Positions 1 through 13,200 of a stretch of DNA of 64,000 nucleotides are shown piece by piece. Source of the stretch: Corythoichthys intestinalis (taxonomy: Eukaryota > Chordata > Actinopteri > Syngnathiformes > Syngnathidae); assembly GCF_030265065.1 (NCBI RefSeq), contig NC_080397.1, positions 29,157,001 through 29,221,000 on the forward strand, read 5' to 3'. The number at the start of each line of letters is the position of its first letter. The stretch's first letter is position 1. Below the pieces are notes generated by a model. That model was not told where the DNA came from. It saw only the letters and a program-made list of their open reading frames with translations, and ran no database searches. Made by a program: the position numbers and the translations under genes.

Positions 1-699
1 GGCCGACCTTGGCTGGCGTCCTTTATGTAGAACAATATATTTAAGCAAATTTTAGCAAGCCATTCTGTGTGTCACATATGCTTTATTATTTTTTTAAATT
101 AATATCAACAATCTCAGTTCCACGGAATCTCAATTCCACGGAATCATTTGGCAGTTTATCCAGCCTTTGTGGCGTTCTTTCGACTCTCGGGCTCTTGCGA
201 AATACTGCTGCTGTGAAATTAAACTAGCTTCAATTTGCTTCAATTTCTCGCTAATCGCTACGCATCTTCCCTGTAATCTTGTCGAACACGTCAGCGTGTC
301 TTGTTCGGTAATATCGCCTCACATTTAACTATTTAAAAACAGCGACTGTAGACAGTTGTTGCGTATTTTAGTGAAGAAATAGTCCAATTTTCACCTATCC
401 TTGAAGTGCCAGCCGTCGCAGTCAACTTTTTTTTTTGTTGATTGTGGCCATTTTAGAAAATTGGGAGTAAAGGGTCACACGGGGGAATGTTGCTTGGAGT
501 GCTGCTGCCTTTTCGTGAGTAAATGAGGAGCAGCATTTAGTGTGTAAGATACTTCATATGCTGGTAGCAGTACTGCTGACCAATTTATTAAGTCTGTGTG
601 CGGGCCAGACGTTATTGATTTTATGACAGAGGCTGGGGGCCAGATGAAATTTGACCATGGGCCGCATTTGGCCCCCGGGCCGGACTTTGGACATGCCTG
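1..699 (-). mobile_element. hAT-type repeat, one end inside the window
   Basis: The right end, read on the minus strand, begins CAGGCATGTCCAAAGTCCGG and continues into the GGCCAAATGCGGCCC type of text common at ends of non-autonomous hAT elements in fish. The left end was not resolved and may lie outside the window, so only about 585-699 is firm. No coding potential. Confidence 0.5.
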
Positions 700-1811
700 G
701 CTTAGAAACTTACTTAGAGCTCGCCCCTCTGACTAACCTTTTCAGATTGCAGGGTTGTGACCTGTGGATCTCACCATTTTAGTAAATTTTTTCTTTGGTC
801 TCCTTATTGAGCACCACCTTTTCTGAGAATACTGTGTCTGAGAATACTGTCTAGGTCTCACTTTTTGTCTGTCCGGTGCTGATTTTGTGTTCGACTTAGG
901 TGTGCACAACCCTCAGTGACATAGCTTGGAATAAATGGGACTGGTTAGTTCGCTACGAAGGCAGGTGGCGGTCACAGTCACGCATAAACAAAAAATAAAT
1001 AAAAATTGTATCTAGCTTGAAGAATGATTCCATTGTTGATGTCATGTTTGATAGACTGCCCCAAAAAGCCATTTTCTTCCCTTGAATAGATGGAGCTCAG
1101 GTCGAACACTCGGGGCAAACACACGTCTGTGCACATCCATGCGTTTCCCAAGGCAGCAGCACTGTTTCACCAAGCCTCTACCTCGTCTCTGCTTGGCAAA
1201 AACACTTTTCAAACTTATGTAAGACTTGCTACTAACAGTAAAAAATTGTTGTTTTTACGTTTCTGGTGCCGATTTGGTGGGCCAAACGCTCATTGCTTTA
1301 TGTACGTGCTCATACAAGTATGCGCGCCATGTACTAGCTTAACACAGACGGCAGTTACGCTTTAGGTCAGAGGTGGCAGTGCTCTCCTTCGCCGCATGAC
1401 TTGGTCTTCACCCACAAAATGCTAGCCACCTCCTTATTAAAACTTGTTACGTGATCCCAGTATTTGACCTAATGCAAAACGCTGATTTTCACTTCCACAG
1501 CCGTCTAATGGTCCCCCTTTTGTTTTTGTCAGATTTGTTTTGCCCATTCTTGGCGTCAAACAGGATCTCTTGGAAAGCCAAAAAAGCTCACAACCTGCAG
1601 TCTCCTTGGTGTAACAATAAAAGCCTGCAACACATCGGGCTAGGACGACGCAAAAAAGGGAGGAGGAATGGCTGCCAGGTGAAGCATTCATCCACTGACA
1701 TCAGGCCCACTCCAAAGATCCTTCTCAAAAAAATGCAAAATTCGAAATAGCACTTGTCTTATTTTTTTTTCTTTTCGAAATCACATTATTTATACATAAA
1801 AAAAATATGGG
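700..1811. other. No gene recognised
   Basis: Moderately AT-rich sequence. Short open frames on both strands (for example 1090-1365 and 1451-1750) have no recognisable motif, no splice-consistent conservation and overlap each other, so they look like chance. Confidence 0.6.
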
Positions 1812-2160
1812 TTGTTAAGGGGCACAAAAGATCAATTCAGTTTTTGATAAAAACGTACAGTTCAGCCAAAATTTGCCAAAAACATATCCATTCATTTCTG
1901 ACGGCCCAAATTTCCTATCCATTTTCAATTGCCCTATCCGCCTGCCATTCATTTCAATGGCACAAAAACTTACATTCACTCCTATTGATTGCCAACCCAA
2001 GTGACCCAGTATCAACAGGAAGTGACCCTGAAATGCCCCCAAATCAATAAGTGACCTGATATTTACAGGATGTCCGAGATGCCTCAAAATCAACAGGAAG
2101 TGACTGATATACCATCACAGCAAAGCTACCATCCCAATTTCTCCAGAAATTGCATTTTGT
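1812..2160 (+). repeat. Dispersed repeat, copy 1, with ETS-core units
   Basis: Shares long stretches with 7430-7712, including the TTTGCCAAAAACATA segment, CGCCTGCCATTCATTTCAA, and the end ACCATCACAGCAAAGC. It includes two or three AACAGGAAGTGACC units. Confidence 0.6.
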
Positions 2161-3312
2161 AGTAATGAATACATTTATTAATGAATGTTAATAACAAATT
2201 CATATAATTAAACAAATAAAAACACGAATTACACACTGGTTAATGCCACAGCTAACACTCTAAAATTGATTTGTTTTTCATAGTATTTAACTCATCAATA
2301 ATAGAATAGTGCGGCTATTGATAGCAAGGTAGCAGACTGCAAAAATCTCCAGCTCTTTCTGAACGTGACATCATCTGTTTGGAGAGTTTTTTTTTTTTTT
2401 TTGTGGGCGGGGCGAGGGCAGCCAAGAAAGGATCTCATTTCATGAATAAGCATTTGCTGTCACTTCTTAAAGATGGATTTCTGTCCAAAATAGGCTCTGC
2501 TATCATTTTAAAGTCACTTTCTGTCATATTTCATAGCACCTTTCACGGAATGTTTAAATTTGTCGACTTATTAGTTTGACAGTGAGAACTTTTATAGTCA
2601 TCTGGAGGTAAAAAGTGGTGAAATTCCTGCTCCAATCTAATGATTGGACTGTGTTGTTATATAATAAAATATTGGCAAGGCATCCTCCAGGAAATTCTTA
2701 TCGTCATCTGGTGATAAATTTTTCTTTGATCAGTCTTCGACCAGTGTGACACATGGAATGAAAATCAAAATTCTTTGTTGAAAATGAGTGCTGTCACTTT
2801 GACCGGACCCTATGTAATAGTCGTATTTCCCGTCAGCTATCCGGCGGTTCCCATGAGTTTCATTGAACAAATTCCCCTTATTTGTACAAGTTGTACTTTT
2901 CGCTAAGGGTGGTGAAACGAGTTGACCCGAATGTTCTCCCCCGCCCCTTAAGCTTTTTTGCCAACATTGGCCTTTGTACATGCGCATATACCTTTGACGT
3001 TCAATGTGAGCTGGTGATGAGATGCTGAACACGCTGTTGTTGTTTTTCCATTAACCTCTGCTCTATACAGTTGTTAAGTCCTTTTTTGAAATAGAAGTAA
3101 CAATATGATATTGGGTATTGATCATGTTTACTTATTGAGCAAAAATGACTGTTCGTGATTTCAGTAGGGACCACCTATCTATAAAGTGAAATTGAAATCA
3201 TTAGTTTTAATCAGAATGCTGTATCACTATAAGAAACATCAAGTTATACTATTACAAGAAAAAGGAAATTGGATTAAGTGGATTAAATGTACTGTTATAA
3301 GATATTTGGAAT
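2161..3312. other. No gene recognised
   Basis: AT-rich spacer with a T-run at 2388-2402. The minus-strand frame 2730-3032 has no family signature. Nothing else identified. Confidence 0.55.
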
Positions 3313-4241
3313 GTTACCAGTAGTAACATTCCGGGCAGGTAGTAATGTATTACATTTACTCCATTACATTTACTTGAGTAACCTTTTGAGAAAAATGTAC
3401 TTCTAAGAGTACTCTTACTAATCCATACTTTTTGCTTGAGTAGATTTGTGAAGAAAAAACGCCACTCTTACTCCGTTACTTTGGGCTGCACTAGACATTA
3501 CATTTTTACTCTTTATTATACATATTAGATTTACTTTTTTTTTTTTTGTTCTTGCCAGAGACTCCCAACAGTGGCTCTAACAGTTTCACCAATGACACAT
3601 CGCAGCAAATAATCACATGAATCCATTATACCAATCAGACTCAAGCTTGCCATTCTATGATCACGCCGGCCTGTTCAATCACGTGGAGTCTTCAAAGCAC
3701 CGTAAAAAAAAAAAAAAACGATGTATTTGAAATAGAGTGCTGCCGTCAACATGACTCAAAAGCGCAGATTTTAATCTCTCCCAGTTTTTATTTGGCACGT
3801 ATTGACCATGGAAAACCAGAGGTTTTTTTTTTTTTTTCAGTTTCGTAATAGGAAATGTTTTTTCCACTAGAGGGCACTCATGCTCTTTCGACAAATAATG
3901 CTTCATATCTGCAGATTTTTTTCTCTCGCCAGAATTCAATGATTTTTTTTTTTCTTTGTCTTAATGTGGTTATGTAATTGGTTATAGTACAGCAGAATAT
4001 TAACAGTTCATACTGTATAGATAACTTTGTGCTAAGAAAAAAATTACAATTGTTTAAATAAAAAATCGAACACCATAAGCAGTTACTCACAATGTTACTT
4101 ATTAAGTATTCTTTTCACCCAATACTTTTTTACTTGTACTTTAGTACATTTTTGGATTACTAATTTTACTTGAGTAATATTATTTTGAAGTAAAGCTACT
4201 CTTACTTGAGTAAAACTTTTGGCTGCTCTACCAACCTCTGG
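3313..4241 (+). mobile_element. Non-autonomous hAT element (CAGAGGTGGGTAG family)
   Basis: Copy of the family whose best-bounded member is at 19751-21065. It shares TTACTTGAGTAAC, the internal TTTCACCAATGA and AAGCTTGCCATTCTATGATC segments, and the right end CTACCAACCTCTG. GTTACCAG (left) and GTTGCCAG (right) may be a 7/8 target duplication, but the left end is decayed. No transposase. Confidence 0.7.
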
Positions 4242-5691
4242 TTGCCAGTAATTGTAAAGTTAGCAATGTGACTCAGTCTATGATCACACTTCATAGGTCA
4301 CTGTAGGTGTGTTTGTTTTTTAGAAAAATGAAATGGCACTTAACTCGTGATACGTCGTGATCTTTAATCTATGGACGTATTGATTAAAAAAAAAAAATTG
4401 TTGCGAGACTTTAGATGTAATATTCTGCGAAGTGTGTCGGATGCATTGGTAAATCACTATATTAGTCTTAATGTACTTTTCCAACTTCCAAAATAAATGC
4501 CAAAGATTTGGTTTAAAAATAAGTTGACGCAAACAAACTTTGGACCCATCTCATATTGATTGGGTATGATTAAATATTTGTTAAAGCAATTCTGATTGAT
4601 GATGAAAGATCAGTCCCACTCAAACCAATTGTGACAAGTCAGAAATTAATCCCTGCATATTCCAAGAAATATATGTAATGAGGTGGGAAAATTCATAGAA
4701 TTACAAGAACAATCTTTTTACCCTATGATGAGTCCGTACATATACAGTACTACTGTAGGTGCTTCACATATGGCTCGCTTATCGCTTTAGTTGTCAAAAA
4801 TAATAGGCAATCAATAATTCTCCACTTTGTGGACACGTGCCAGGTAGACAGCTCTTATCTTTCACTTGGGCAGATATACTGTTAATTTTACAACTCTCCA
4901 TTGAGTATTGACAGAAGTCAAAGAAGCTCATTAATCGACATAAAACACGTCTTGATTCAGGTCCCAGGTGAGCTGGAGCCAATCCTGTCTTAGTTGGATT
5001 GGGTGAGAGGCCAGTCAAAGGGCGCAGCAAGCATTCATTAACAAATGGCCCCATGATATTCTTTATCAAGTAGGAATTACAATACAACATACTAAAACCT
5101 TCTTAAAATACAATGTCCTGGTAATTATTGTACATATACTTCACAGTTCTGATGTTCTTGGCTTGGATAGTTTCTCCTGGTCTTCTGTGTAAGGTTAGCG
5201 TGTTTTTAACGTAGGCTTTTCAAAGGATACCTCCCCTGTTTCCAAAAAAATACACGTTTATTTAATTATCCGAAAGCTAAATGAAGATATGTACTCTGGA
5301 ACAGCAGTGTCAAACATGGGGTTGTTCTGCCTGACAGGCACGTTGTAGCTCATTCATACTGTATATACTGTACAAAATGCTTTTATTTTTTTTACATTGG
5401 CACTGTAAAACTAGATTTGTGTGATTGAATGCATGCACTACTGCACTTGGACTGGCTGTGAATGCTCCTCTTCCAGTGGCATTGACAGTGCTCGACATCC
5501 AATCCAGTCAAAATGGATATGATGTCGAGCACCGTCGATGGCAGTCAGTGAGTTAACTTATTTGGCCAAAAATAAACTAGTCAGGGCCACATTAATTTTA
5601 CTTTTTTTTTTTTTTTTTTTTTTAAATGACTTATTGTCATAAATCTGCCTATGAACTAAAATGAGTTTGACACCCCTGCTATAGTTGATGG
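4242..5691. other. No gene recognised
   Basis: Contains a T-run (5602-5623) and a decayed piece near 4960-5040 (GGTGAGCTGGAGCCAATCC) resembling the repeat at 23557-23890. No coding evidence. Confidence 0.5.
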
Positions 5692-6445
5692 TAGGAGTGG
5701 GAACCTCTTGGTACCTCACGCTACGATTTGCGATACAAAGCTCACGATAACGATGATCTGACGATACAACGATTTTTGATACATTGGTCAGGAAATCATT
5801 CTAGGATATTCTAAAAACTGATAAACAGACAAACAAGTTTCTGCTGTGAATTGGAATGAGTTTATCAATAGTAGACGTCCAATCCATTTGAACTGGGAGG
5901 GTGGCAGCGAATGAACTTTCGTTCATTCGCTGCCATCCCTCCCACTTCAAACGGATTGAACGTCTATGGCATTCAGTGGCAGCCAATGCCAGGCAATGAG
6001 TAATTTTGGCTCTTTAAGGTAATTTACCTGTTGATTTTCAGTTACCTCCTGTTGATTTTGGGGTATTTTATGGGTAACTTGCTGTTTATTTTGCATTACA
6101 GAACAGGAAGTGACCTGGGAAAATCACCCAAATCAATAGGCAGTGACTCAAACCTCAACAGCATATGACCTGTAAATGCCCTAAAATGAAAAGCAAGTGA
6201 CCTGTAAATGCCCTGAAAATCGGACCGAATGACTGAATGCTCTGGTTTTGAATGAACGAACGTTCCCAGTCTAAATGGATTGGGCTATGAGCTCAGTCAA
6301 TGGCAGCCTTTTTTTTTTAATTTTTTTTTTTTAATTGACACCTTTTTAAACCGATATCTCGATTCTTGACAGGAGCATATCGATAACCTTTTGGAATACA
6401 AAGTATCACGATATAGCACCGTTTCGATATTTTGTCACACCCCTA
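5692..6445. mobile_element. Non-autonomous hAT-like element with 8-bp target duplication
   Basis: Begins TAGGAGTGGGAACC and ends CACACCCCTA, giving short inverted ends. The flanks are GTTGATGG at 5684-5691 and 6446-6453, a perfect 8-bp duplication. Inside are TATCGAT/ACGATA-rich ends, a strong hairpin (5868-5955) and an inverted pair of ETS-core arrays. No transposase. Related copies: 12966-13500 and 13868-14456. Confidence 0.75.
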
Positions 6446-6530
6446 GTTGATGGTAACCATAATGTTTTCCTTGTGGAAAAATTACACCCCTAGTTGATGG
6501 TAACCATAATGTTTTCCATGTGGAAAAATT
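6437..6530 (+). repeat. 47-bp tandem duplication spanning a transposon end
   Basis: Two copies, 6437-6483 and 6484-6530, differing at a few bases. Each contains the last bases of the hAT-like element, its target duplication and flanking TAACCATAATGTTTTCC. Confidence 0.85.
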
Positions 6531-6574
6531 TCAAACAAAAACAAGGAATCCATGGATCGCAATAACCACGTGGA

Positions 6575-7214
6575 GCATTACAATGACTTTTATTGCATCA
6601 CAAATATCAGTGGTACAGCATTTGCAAAAGTGACAACAAAATATGAATTTCCTAGCGATACATAGAATATAGACTCCTGAGAACGGGTACAAAGATACAC
6701 AGTACTGTCCATGAACTATAATCACGTTTAATTAGATTCTGTACATCAGCCATCATAGATCATATTCATGGTTGAGATCGCGGGGTCTTGGTCAAGTTGT
6801 GTACAAATAAAAACAATATATTCATTGAAGAACTAAATGAACATCCTTATGCAATTTAAGTGATGAATAATAATAACCCACATACTGATCCAAACAAATA
6901 TGACAATACGCTCCTTGCAAAGAACAAAAAAAATCTAACTTCTTTTTCCTTCATCAGACATCTTTTCTTCCGCTATTAAGACAACACTGGAATCAATGGA
7001 CAGTATATGACAAAGTGCTCAGCTCTGAAAAGGGAAAAAAATGTGCTACACATCATTAGTTGCTAAGCAGTGAGCCAGAAAGCCACACAATTGCGTGCAC
7101 TTTTGAACTACAGTAGCCTGCAGGTGAATTTAAAACAAGATGACTAAAATGGATTTTAAAAATAAAAACGCCGTTTTTAAAATCAAAGCACGATGAGTCT
7201 TCTTTTCCAAAGGT
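6575..7214 (-). other. cdo1: Probable cdo1 3' untranslated region
   Basis: Sequence downstream of the TGA at 7217-7215. A canonical AATAAA on the minus strand lies at 6593-6588, which would put cleavage near 6565-6575 and give a 3' UTR of about 640 nt. No repeat family was recognised inside it. The 3' end is inferred from the hexamer alone. Confidence 0.55.
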
Positions 7215-10200
7215 TCAGTTGTTTTCTTTTGTTGCTGCGCACTGCTGCAATGCAAAGAGAAAAACAACAGTAAGGCTTCTTTCTTCATTATCAATTTTAA
7301 TAACATCAAAATACTAGAAAATGCCATTTCTGGAGATATTGCGATGGTAGCTTTGCTGTGATGGTTGGTATATCGGGTTAGTTCCTGTTTATCTTGGGGC
7401 ATTTCGAGTTCACTTCCTGTTTATGTCGGGTCACTTTCACAAAAATTTCAGGACGCTGAAGGGCACAAGTTCTACAGTTTTTGCTAAAAATGTTCGGTTT
7501 GGCCAAAATTTGCCAAAAACATACCTATTCATTTCTAATAGCCGAAATCTCGCCTGCCATTCATTTCAATTGCACAAAAAACTTCCATTCAGTCCTATTG
7601 AGTTCCAAGTCAAGTGACTCAACAGGAAGTGAACCCTAAATGGCTCCAAATCAACAGGAAGTGACCCGATATAACAACCGTCACAGCAAAGTTTAGCCAG
7701 AAACTGCATATTCTATTATTTTATATTGTTTTGCATTAAAAAAAATATAACTTTCATCACATTTTATCTCAAGAAAAACATTTTTAAGCGTAAGGGTTTA
7801 TTCATTGTGTAGTCATTCCTTTGTACTGCCGCTATCTTATCTTCTTGTATACTTAGTGTCGCAATCTAAAGCACTAAAACGTCAGTGTTGTGGTCAAGGT
7901 ATACTTTAACAGCTCGTGGTGGGCCATTGCTCTTAATCCTTGCCAATTTGCGTCACCAACAATTAGGATGATCGAAAAGAACATTTTTTTAGGGGGGTGG
8001 GGGGGTAATCAAATTATTTTAACTCATAATAACGTTTATCTTTTAGGAACTACAAGTCTTTCTATCCCTTTGATAAGTTAAACATCTGGCCTTTAGCAGC
8101 AGTGCTGTGAAAAGGGCATAAAGAGTGTAGCGGTGCAGATTTAATGCTTTAACCAGCATGGAAAGAAGAAAAAAAAAGACCACATAAATATGAGCGACTT
8201 TCCTGCTCCTATGGACACATGTGTAAGTAAATGGCTGTTGGTTCTACAGCCTAGTGTTTAGACACCTCTGGGTGGTGGTGAAAATAGTTGAAAACAGAAG
8301 TGCAGTCTGTGTTCTTGCGAACTCTGAGCCCCTCCCAGTCAAAATAGAATTCACAGTCAATGCACGTTTTTTTTTTACCAATACTTTTTCTTGTGGGAAA
8401 TCATGCTTTGAGATGTACAGGGTCAATCTTTTAGACCCACTGTAAATAACAGTGTTGTTTTTGGCAGCCCCTTTAATTTTCTTCTTAGTCATATTTTAGT
8501 CATTTCAAAATCAGTCTGTTTTCGTCTATCAAAGTTCATAGGTTTTAAGTCCCGAAATATATATTTTTTTAAATTAAGCTTTTTAACAATTTTGAATAAA
8601 CGTTTTCCAATAGTTTTATTTGCCACCGGAAGCAATGAGCAGGACTGTTAGCCGTAGCTGATGCCCACAAAACGGAAACAACACGGCAAGTTTACAAGGA
8701 CGCTCGCTACACTAAAGGTAATGCTATGCTAACGCTACGAGTTACATTTAGTGTTTGATGATCTCTCAGTGTAGACCTTTAAAGGCTAGAGCAACATTAC
8801 ATGCCAAGAGATCTAATCTTACCATTCGTTTCAAAACAAGCAAGCCTGGAGTGCAGCCTGGCTTGAGGAACATCATTGTTTATTATGAAGGAGTTAACAA
8901 CCAGTCACCGGTGACTGTCAGCGTGGGAGTGCAGGATATGTCACATATGTGACACAACAAAAACACTGCTACAATGCAGGCTACAATGTCACACATTATG
9001 AACATGACGGAAAATATGGCGCATTTTCGTCTCGTTAGATGAAAACTGGCATTCGTCTTCTGATGTTTTAATCTCGCGAGACACGTTTTTAGCTCGTTAT
9101 CACCTTGACATGTAAATATTTTTGTTATCGTCATCGTTGACGAAAACCACAATGGTAAATAACCACCGTTCCTGTTGTGCATTGGCATTTTTTTTGTTAC
9201 TTACAAATGGAGTCCTTTCGCCATTTTTGCTCCAGAAGGTCATCTTGGCGACAGTCTTGTGACCGGTGCGTTCGTCGAAAACCTGACACGTCTGGAAAGG
9301 CGGGCTGTACAGGTGCAAGCTGATCGAACCCTCAGTGTGGCTGACATTTTCTACGCGGTGCAAGCCGATGGAGTCTGTAACACAGAAAGAGCTAGTGTTC
9401 AGTCTGTGAATGCCAATGGAATGTTGTGAAATGTGGTTCATGGCAGACGCTTTCCCAGTTTTCCAAGCAGCAACAAGCACATTTTTAAAGTTACTGAAAC
9501 CACTAAGCTTTTTGTTACGCAATAAAAAAAAAAAATGGCTCCGGAATGGATATTTGTGGAGTCTCAGTGAAACGTAGACACACCACAAGACACCTATGGA
9601 CTATTTAGGGTCTTTGATAAACACTTTTGGAACATAGCAGCAGGAAGAGTTTTGAACTGCAAAACTTGTAACTGTATTGTAATATTAGCATTTGTAGGTC
9701 AAATGTTTTTGGGCTATTTTTAACACTTCTTTCTCATTTATAGCAGTGTACTGCGTGTTTTTTTCAAGAACACACCACAGATTTCTGAAATACCATGAGG
9801 CAAAATCAACAGTATATAGTCTTCCAGTTAATCAAACTTCAGATGTTTGATTCGTTCAACTCAGTGGTAGCATTTTAAGAGCAACCGGGTGATTCACATG
9901 AAAGCTATACATTACGGTGATGGACATTTACCAAAACTAGCATAATGTTATAATGACTCATCTTTTTCATCAACAGTTTAGCTCCCTAATATTTTATTTA
10001 CAGTAACATATTGAGTCATGTTTAAAAACATGTAATATTGGAATATTTCTGATGCTGCATTGAGGTAAAAACCGCAAAGCTTTCATGGACACATGACAAA
10101 TGAAATGACGACTCTAAAATCAAATGGTGGGGGGGGGGGGAGCATAATGGTGAACATGGTGAACTCTCATTTTTAAAGTGCATCAGTGGGTTGAGCAATT

Positions 10201-13200
10201 ATGGGGGGAAAAAATTCAGTCAGGATTTAAATTTTTATTTTGATCATGACTAATGTATGACTATCTGAAAAATGTCTGCATAAGCTGCGAATAAATATTT
10301 TTAGATAAAGAAAATGAATACACTTTAATCAATTAATGAATGCACTAATAGGTATTTGGTTTCAAAAGTTTAAAGTCACAACATGCTCTAGCCTTCTTTC
10401 CTTCTAAACCAGGTCGTTTACAAGAAGAAAAGAACCAGCATGTGTTTTTTGACTGTCAACACTTTCCTGTGAAACACCGACTGTGTCCTGGGACCTCTCT
10501 CACTAAGCAGCCTCTTGCTCACGTTTTGCTGCTTCTGTAGTCTCCAGCAGAGTTCACTACATTCATGCCTCAGTTTAATTAACAATAACAGTAGTAAACA
10601 CACTGCAAACTTATAATTAGACCATAGATAAGTCTCAATTTTACTTTCAGCTAGCTATTTTTATTATTTCAAGAAATCTGAGTAAAATTTACTTGAAGCA
10701 CTGGCAGATGGTTTGAGTTATTTCTAGTAGATTTACACTGAAATCGAGGGAATTCAACTCGTTTCAAGGGGGTGTATTTTTGCAGTGTACGCGAGTTTCG
10801 CAGGATAACTTCACACAGTTTAATGCTATGCTAACTCTAATGCAGGTCGGACTGTCAGTGGCAAAATTAGTGGCGTGTTCACCACCATCCACAATATTGA
10901 TGTCTTTTTACTAGGGCTGTCAAAATTATTGCGTAAACGAGCGGTAATTAATTTTTTAAATTAATCCCGTTCAAATATTTGACGCAATTAACGCACAAAT
11001 GCCCAGCTCAAACAGATTAAAATGAGAGCACAGTGAAAGGTTTACTTGTTGTGTTTTTCGGAGTTTTGCCGCCCTCTGCTGGCACTTGGGTGCGACTGAT
11101 TTTATAGGCTTCAGCACCCATAAGCATTGTGTAAATAATTATTGACATCAACAATGGCGGGCTACTAGTTTATTTTTTGATTGAAAATTTTACAAATTTT
11201 ATTAAAACGAAAACATGAAGAGGGGTTTTGATATAAAATTTCTCTAACTTGTCTTTTAAGAAACAAGTCTTTCTATCCATGGATCGCTTTAACAGAATGT
11301 TAATAATGGTAATGCCATCTTGTTGATTTATTGTTACAATAAAGAAATACAGTACTCATGTACCGTATGTTGAATGTATATATCCATCTTGTGTCTTGTC
11401 TTTCCATTCCAACAATAATTTACAGAAAAATATGGCATATTTTATAGATGGTTTGAATTGGGATTAATTGCGATTAATTACGTTTAATTAATTTTAAAGC
11501 TGTAATTAACTATTAAACTATTAAAATTTTTAATCGTTTGACACCCCTACTTTTACATACAGTGGCTGCTGCTGCTGCTGGTGGCCGAAAATGACTAATT
11601 ACCGTATTGGTCCGGATATAAGACGGACCTGATTATAAGACTCTCTGTTTCAAGACTCAAGTTTGAAAAAAGACTTTTTGAACACCAAATTAATTTTTAT
11701 ACAGAAAATAATTACAGTACATCCGAAACAAATGATTATAACAATATATTTGAGAGAAGCATATTATTTTGCCTCATTCAAATCTTAATATCTGAACATT
11801 TAAATATGTAAACTAACGTGCAATCACATTCGTAAATGAATGGCTTCTGGTTTTGGGAATGTAAATAAACCAATCTATTGTGATCAAACAACAAAATTCC
11901 AATAACTGCATTAACCGTCAAAGTGAAGTCTAACTATAACTGTAGTGTTGAAAGAAATCTGAATAAGGAAAAACATTGCAATAATGCAAACTGGTTAAAC
12001 TTGAGAGTAGCCTAGATCTGTCATGACAGAACATCGCTTCAATGATATCTGGGGCCATCTAGCGTGAATTGGGAGAGTAGCTGGGATCTGTCATGACGGA
12101 ACATCGCTTCAATGATATCTGGCACCATCTAGCGTCTTGAATGGGTAAAATGTCTAGACCGCGAATATATATATATATATATATATAACCGATGTCGTTA
12201 TATAATGCAAAAAAGATTGCTTAAAAGTTGGCTGGGACAATTTGAGCCTTCTGAAAAGTTGGTAGTGTTTTGTGGAGACTTTGAGATTGCCAACACTAAA
12301 ATAAATGGGACGTCTACCACTGCTCAATTCATGAAACGAACGAATGAATGAAATTACATAAATTTGACCAGAACTGCAGATCGGAGAATTATTGCGCGAG
12401 AAGAAAAGCATGCAAAAGACATTGGCTTTGTCACACTCAACTTGATAACGCCCCGTGAAAGAATGCAGACATCTGCTTTTATTCTTACCGTTTATATAGG
12501 CCACAGAGTTGTTCTCCAGGATCTTGTGCGATTTCTCGGTCATCTCACCGCCTTCGCCCGTTGGCCAGTGGTACTGAGTCTCTTTGAGCTCGCCCTGGAG
12601 CATCTTCATGAAGCAGTGAGAGTCTGAGTGGTCGTGGATGCTACTGCAAAGTGGTTAAAGCACAAATGTGTGCGCAGCAGTGTTAGTAGCTGCAATACAT
12701 TCCAAATTATCAGCTTAACGTGTTGCGTGCCGCCACGTGTGAACCGAAAGAAGTAGCAAATATTTACACAAGTGGTATGTACACATGTCTAATAATTACC
12801 TCCGTCAAAGAAACTGCGTTTTAACACTGTTTGCGTGCCGTAAGGCAAACAAATTCTGATTAATGTTGGCTTATTTGTTTAGATGTTGGCTTTATTCATG
12901 ATTAAAACATGTTATGGTCCTGTTTATGATTATTTTGATTTGATGAAATTATTATTATTTTACAAATAAAGGTGGGAACCTCACGAAAACGATCTCACGA
13001 TATCACAACAACTATCGATAAAAGGAAATCATTCTAGGATATTCTAGAAAACAACTAATAAGCAGAAAAAAAAGCTATTTTCATCCTTCCGTTTGTCACT
13101 AGTAGACGTCCAGTCCGTTTGAATTGGGAGGGATTGGAACAAATATTCACTGCCATCTCTCCCAGTTCAAATGGGTTGGATGGCTATGGCCGCCAGTGGC

